Shown here: one piece after another, positions 7,779-10,362 of the stretch | Position numbering within the stretch: position 1 is the stretch's first letter | How the letters are laid out: every line of letters begins with the position of its first letter | Assembly (NCBI GenBank): GCA_030043155.1 | Contig: JASHYE010000383.1 | Location: forward strand, 1 to 10,362 | Reading direction: 5' to 3' | DNA length: 10,362 nucleotides | DNA from: Candidatus Acidiferrales bacterium | Lineage (GTDB): Bacteria > Acidobacteriota > Terriglobia > Acidoferrales > UBA7541 | Made by a program: the position numbers and the translations under genes | The notes under the pieces: generated by a model | The model's input: only the letters and a program-made list of their open reading frames with translations | Told to the model about the DNA's origin: nothing | Database searches by the model: none

Positions 7779-7809
7779 TGTCATTCCGAGCGGAGCGAGG
7801 AATCTGCAG
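7779..7809 (+). repeat. Dispersed intergenic repeat copy ('HSERSEES'-type)
   Basis: This GAG/GCGAGG-rich stretch reads CHSERSEES in one + frame and IPSGARNL in another. From memory, those peptides recur as spurious translations of a dispersed intergenic repeat common in Acidobacteriota and some other environmental genomes. It has a weak inverted character (TTCC...GGAA around GAGCGGAGCGA). It lies between the terminator and the JAMM gene, which argues against real coding upstream of 7852. Only one copy is in the window, so repetition itself is not shown here. Confidence 0.55.
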
Positions 7810-7851
7810 TTCAGTCCTTTGTTGCATATCCACGATGTCGGCTTCCCGAGC

Positions 7852-8262
7852 GTGAAACCTGTCATTCAAGTTCGGCGGGAGATTGTTGCGGCGATGCGGG
7901 AAGAGGCGACGAAAGTTCCCGCGCAGGAATGCTGCGGCTTGCTCGCAGGGCGCGATGGAATCATCACGCACATTTTTCCGGCGACGGATGCGCATCTGAA
8001 TCCGACCGTCGCGTATGAAATTGCGCCGCAGGAATTATTTCGCGTGATGAAAGAAATTCGCGCCGCAAATTTGCAGCTGCTCGGAATTTATCATTCGCAT
8101 CCGCGCGGCGAGAATTTTCCTTCGGCCACTGACGTCGAGCGCGCGTTCTATCCCGATACGCCGTACTTCATTCTTTCGCCGTTGCCCGATGCGCCGCAGT
8201 CGGTTCGCGCTTTTCTGATTCGCGACGGCAACGTGACCGAACTCAATATCAAAACAATCTGA
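7852..8262 (+). CDS. JAMM/MPN+ (M67-type) zinc metallopeptidase
   Basis: A stand-alone prokaryotic JAB-domain protein of ~136 residues, probably cytoplasmic (no signal peptide or membrane helix). The full JAMM signature is present: catalytic Glu E26 in 'QECCGLLAG', then 'HSHPRGENFPSATD', giving the zinc ligands H81, H83 and D94 with S91, in the H-x-H-x10-D spacing. Relatives include Mec, which cleaves adducts from the sulfur carrier CysO, and other peptidases acting on ubiquitin-like ThiS/MoaD-type carriers; the substrate cannot be told here because no carrier or E1-like gene is in view. The frame is open back to 7705, but that stretch holds a terminator and a dispersed repeat, so GTG 7852, just before the conserved start of the domain, is chosen. 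Its Shine-Dalgarno is weak. It ends 37 bp from the convergent GAF gene. Confidence 0.85.
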   Translation: MKPVIQVRREIVAAMREEATKVPAQECCGLLAGRDGIITHIFPATDAHLNPTVAYEIAPQELFRVMKEIRAANLQLLGIYHSHPRGENFPSATDVERAFYPDTPYFILSPLPDAPQSVRAFLIRDGNVTELNIKTI

Positions 8263-8299
8263 CAAGGGTCGATCCGAATCTCCAGTTCTCACGGTTCGT

Positions 8300-8760
8300 T
8301 TATTTCCATAAGGGACGCAGTGTTTGCGCGCAACCCTCGAGCAAACGTTCCGTCTCTCTGGGAAATGCGCCCGGTTTTTCACTTTCCACATCGATCGTGC
8401 CGATAACTTCTTGCCTAGAGCGATCGAGAATTGGCACGATGATTTCCGAGCGCGTGTTATTGAGAGCTGTCAGGTAATCTGGGTCCTTAATTTAATATCG
8501 CTAACATTGACAGTTTTCTTGCTCGCGATAGCTCTCGAAGTTAGTCCTTTCGTTGTTGGAAATCTGGGATGGGCTGGCCCGCTAGGACCGCTCCAAGCAA
8601 TGTTGGAAACAAGGCCGCAGCTCATATCGACGTCGTAGATGCCTACCCACCGATAGGGTCCTGAGGCGCGAATTGCTTCCGCCAATATGCGAAATTCGGC
8701 TTCCCGTTCGGCGTCGGATGCAACGATCTGTTGCAGCGTAGCTGTGAGGTCCGGAGCCAT
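8300..8760 (-). pseudogene. GAF-domain protein gene with a one-base frameshift
   Basis: The first frame runs from ATG (8758-8760) for 96 codons and stops at 8470. It contains a GAF-like start: 'LAEAIRASGPYRWVGIYDVD', then 'GLVSNIAWSGPSGPAHPRFP' and 'KKTVNVSDI'. The expected continuation lies in another frame: 'KDPDYLTALNNTRSEIIVPI', a conserved 'VIGTIDVESEKPGAF' and a C-terminal 'CAQTLRPLWK' ending in TAA at 8300-8302. The switch falls at 8485-8494, and restoring one base gives a continuous ~153-residue protein, so a single deletion explains it. It resembles single-GAF proteins distantly related to free-Met-R-sulfoxide reductases, but the catalytic cysteines of that enzyme group are absent, so a sensor or other role is possible. 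It lies 38 bp downstream of glyA on the same strand. Genuine decay and a sequencing or assembly error cannot be separated here. Confidence 0.8.
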
Positions 8761-8798
8761 CAGCAGAGGGCTTTTCCTTTCGTTGACAACGAATTCGG

Positions 8799-10286
8799 TT
8801 ATGCCCGCGCGGACTCTGGTTGGGTGTGCTGGGCAGCGTCGGCGGCGGCGAGGCGGCGGGCGTAAAGCGGGAAGCGCGCGGCGAATTTTGCGACTTCGGC
8901 GCGGATGCGACCCTCGGTTTCGGATGGCTGCACCGGAGGTTTTTCCACAGCGGGCGCAGCTTTTTCGGGCGAGGTGGCGTTTTTAGATACGGCGGACGCG
9001 CTGGCTCCCGGGGCTATTGCCGGGCCGCCTTCGGAAACCATTGCCATAGCGGCAGCGGACTTATCGACGGGAAGTTTCGTTGCAGCGGCGGGCTGAATTT
9101 GCGCAAGCACTTCGGTGATCCAGCGTGCGATCTGTTCCATCTCTTTTTCTTTCATGCCACGCGTGGTGACGGCGGGACTGCCGATGCGAATGCCTCCGGC
9201 TTTTAGCGGAGGCTGCGTGTCGAAGGGAATCGCGTTTTTATTTACAGTGATGCCGGAGCGTTCGAGGGCGAGTTCGGCATCGCGTCCGGTGAGTCCGCGC
9301 GATTGAAGATCGACGAGAAACAGATGCGTGTCCGTGCCACCAGTTACGATGCGAAAACCGGCAGCAGCAACTCCTGCAGCGAGGGCTTTGGCATTCGCGA
9401 CGACCTGCTTTTGATATTCGCGGAAGCCTGGCTCCATTGCTTCTTTCAGGCAGACCGCTTTCGCGGCGATGATGTGTTCGAGCGGGCCGCCTTGCAGTCC
9501 GGGAAAAGTAAGTTTGTCGAGCTCTTTTGCGAATTTTTCGCGGCACATCACCATGCCGCCGCGCGGGCCACGCAAAGTTTTATGCGTGGTGGTGGAAACG
9601 AAATCGGCATGAGGCACGGGGCTGGGATGAATTCCTGCGGCAACGAGTCCGGCGATGTGCGCCATGTCGACAAAGAGAATTGCATCGATGGCACGCGCGA
9701 TTTCGGCGAGCCTGGCGAAATCGATGATGCGGGCGTAAGCGCTTGCTCCGGCGACGATCATTTTTGGCATGTGCTCGCGGGCGAGGCGTTCGACTTCGTC
9801 GTAATCGATGCGTTCAGTTTCTTTCGTGACGCCGTAAGGAACGAATTTGTAAGTGCGGCCGGAGAAATTGTGCGGATGGCCGTGCGTGAGGTGGCCGCCG
9901 TGGGCGAGATTCATGCCCAGAACTGTATCGCCGGGCTGGAGCGCGGCCATGTATACGGAAATGTTGGCCTGCGTGCCGGAATGGGCCTGAACATTGGCGT
10001 GCTCGGCGCCGAAAAGCTGCTTCGCGCGTTCGATGGCGAGGCGTTCGACGCGATCGACGTTTTCGCAGCCGCCGTAATAGCGCTTACCTGGGTAGCCCTC
10101 GGCGTATTTGTTGCTGAAAACCGAGCCCATCGCTTCCATCACGGCTTCGGAAATGAAATTTTCCGAGGCGATCAGTTCGAGGCCAGTGGCCTGGCGGTGG
10201 ACTTCGTCGTTGAGCGCGTCGGCGACTTCAGGGTCAACTTCGGCGAGCGGACGGGACATTCTCCGGAGTTCGGGTGTGTCGGTCAT
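8799..10286 (-). CDS. glyA: Serine hydroxymethyltransferase GlyA with an Ala/Pro-rich C-terminal insert
   Basis: A PLP enzyme of fold type I interconverting serine and glycine with tetrahydrofolate, supplying one-carbon units in the cytosol. Motifs: 'ELIASENF' (37-44), '[15 protein letters not shown]' (59-73), 'AHSGTQAN' (101-108), 'VDMAHIAGL' with D207 and H210, the PLP lysine K236 in '[13 protein letters not shown]', and '[13 protein letters not shown]' (365-377). The protein is 495 residues against the usual ~415-430. The excess is mainly a low-complexity Ala/Pro/Ser stretch at ~398-460 between the helix '[13 protein letters not shown]' and the final '[15 protein letters not shown]' helix, plus a 20-residue tail. 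The core is complete, so activity is expected. ATG 10286 has GAGG about 11 nt upstream; ATG 10259 is an alternative but its GGAGA lies too close. No confident promoter was seen in the 76 bp upstream. Confidence 0.97.
   Translation of the reverse strand: MTDTPELRRMSRPLAEVDPEVADALNDEVHRQATGLELIASENFISEAVMEAMGSVFSNKYAEGYPGKRYYGGCENVDRVERLAIERAKQLFGAEHANVQAHSGTQANISVYMAALQPGDTVLGMNLAHGGHLTHGHPHNFSGRTYKFVPYGVTKETERIDYDEVERLAREHMPKMIVAGASAYARIIDFARLAEIARAIDAILFVDMAHIAGLVAAGIHPSPVPHADFVSTTTHKTLRGPRGGMVMCREKFAKELDKLTFPGLQGGPLEHIIAAKAVCLKEAMEPGFREYQKQVVANAKALAAGVAAAGFRIVTGGTDTHLFLVDLQSRGLTGRDAELALERSGITVNKNAIPFDTQPPLKAGGIRIGSPAVTTRGMKEKEMEQIARWITEVLAQIQPAAATKLPVDKSAAAMAMVSEGGPAIAPGASASAVSKNATSPEKAAPAVEKPPVQPSETEGRIRAEVAKFAARFPLYARRLAAADAAQHTQPESARA
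8910..9095 (-). other. Region of glyA encoding the non-conserved Ala/Pro/Ser-rich insert
   Basis: Residues ~398-459 of GlyA: low in hydrophobic residues, rich in Ala, Pro, Ser, Lys and Glu, with '[14 protein letters not shown]' near its end. The frame stays open, and recognisable serine hydroxymethyltransferase sequence resumes afterwards, so this is an insertion and not a frameshifted end. It is probably a disordered linker. Confidence 0.7.
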
Positions 10287-10362
10287 GAGAATTGTGCCTC
10301 AGTTGTGTTTGGCGCGGTGACAAGTGCATTCCAAAATGGCGAGCGGAGAGTAAAAAGCGCGC

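Noticed and set aside
7705..7851. A 49-residue N-terminal extension of the JAMM protein from TTG 7705
   Set aside because: The stretch contains the likely ftsZ terminator and a dispersed repeat. No JAMM family feature lies in it, and GTG 7852 gives the normal length.
8263..8299. Bidirectional terminator between the convergent JAMM and GAF genes
   Set aside because: I looked for a stem with flanking A/T runs in these 37 bases and found no convincing inverted repeat.
8485..8494. Programmed -1 ribosomal frameshift in the GAF gene
   Set aside because: The site lacks a canonical slippery heptamer and I see no strong downstream stem; a simple deletion or base-call error is more economical.
10287..10362. 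Promoter for glyA
   Set aside because: The 76 bases upstream contain T-rich and TGGAAT-like pieces on the - strand, but no -35/-10 pair with acceptable match and spacing.

Overview
The window holds the 3' half of a division and cell wall (dcw) cluster on the + strand: the end of murD, then ftsW, murG, murC, ftsQ, ftsA and ftsZ. After ftsZ come a short intergenic stretch and a small JAMM-family metallopeptidase gene. On the - strand, converging on it, lie glyA (serine hydroxymethyltransferase) and, downstream of glyA, a small GAF-domain gene broken by a one-base frameshift. The DNA is moderately GC-rich and densely coding. The compact order murC-ftsQ-ftsA-ftsZ without murB or ddl, the FEPN-type MurG, and a dispersed repeat that reads 'HSERSEES' in one frame together suggest an Acidobacteriota (Terriglobia-like) genome. 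That assignment is inference from recall, not a computed placement.

Positions 1-7697: the genes are packed with gaps from an ATGA overlap (murG/murC) to about 50 bp, and look like one transcription unit. MurD and MurC are cytoplasmic amino-acid ligases building the UDP-MurNAc-peptide. MurG makes lipid II, and FtsW polymerises it at the septum. FtsQ is the bitopic scaffold that links the early and late divisome, FtsA tethers FtsZ to the membrane, and FtsZ is the tubulin-like GTPase of the ring. ftsQ and probably ftsA start at TTG, whereas ftsZ has an ATG behind a near-perfect Shine-Dalgarno, which fits the need for FtsZ in excess.

Positions 7698-7851: a hairpin with a T-run just after ftsZ looks like an intrinsic terminator and would end the dcw unit. 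Its left arm can alternatively pair with the last codons of ftsZ. A dispersed-repeat copy follows. Positions 7852-8262: a JAMM (M67-type) metallopeptidase with all zinc and catalytic residues.

Positions 8300-10286 (- strand): glyA carries an unusual Ala/Pro-rich insertion of about 60 residues before its last conserved helix. The GAF gene starts 38 bp after glyA and is disrupted by an apparent one-base deletion.

No tRNA, rRNA, CRISPR array, insertion sequence or phage gene was seen. The region is essentially housekeeping. The points worth checking are protein extensions (FtsQ tail, GlyA insert, MurG insert), the frameshifted GAF gene and the structured ftsZ 3' end, rather than a clear new system.
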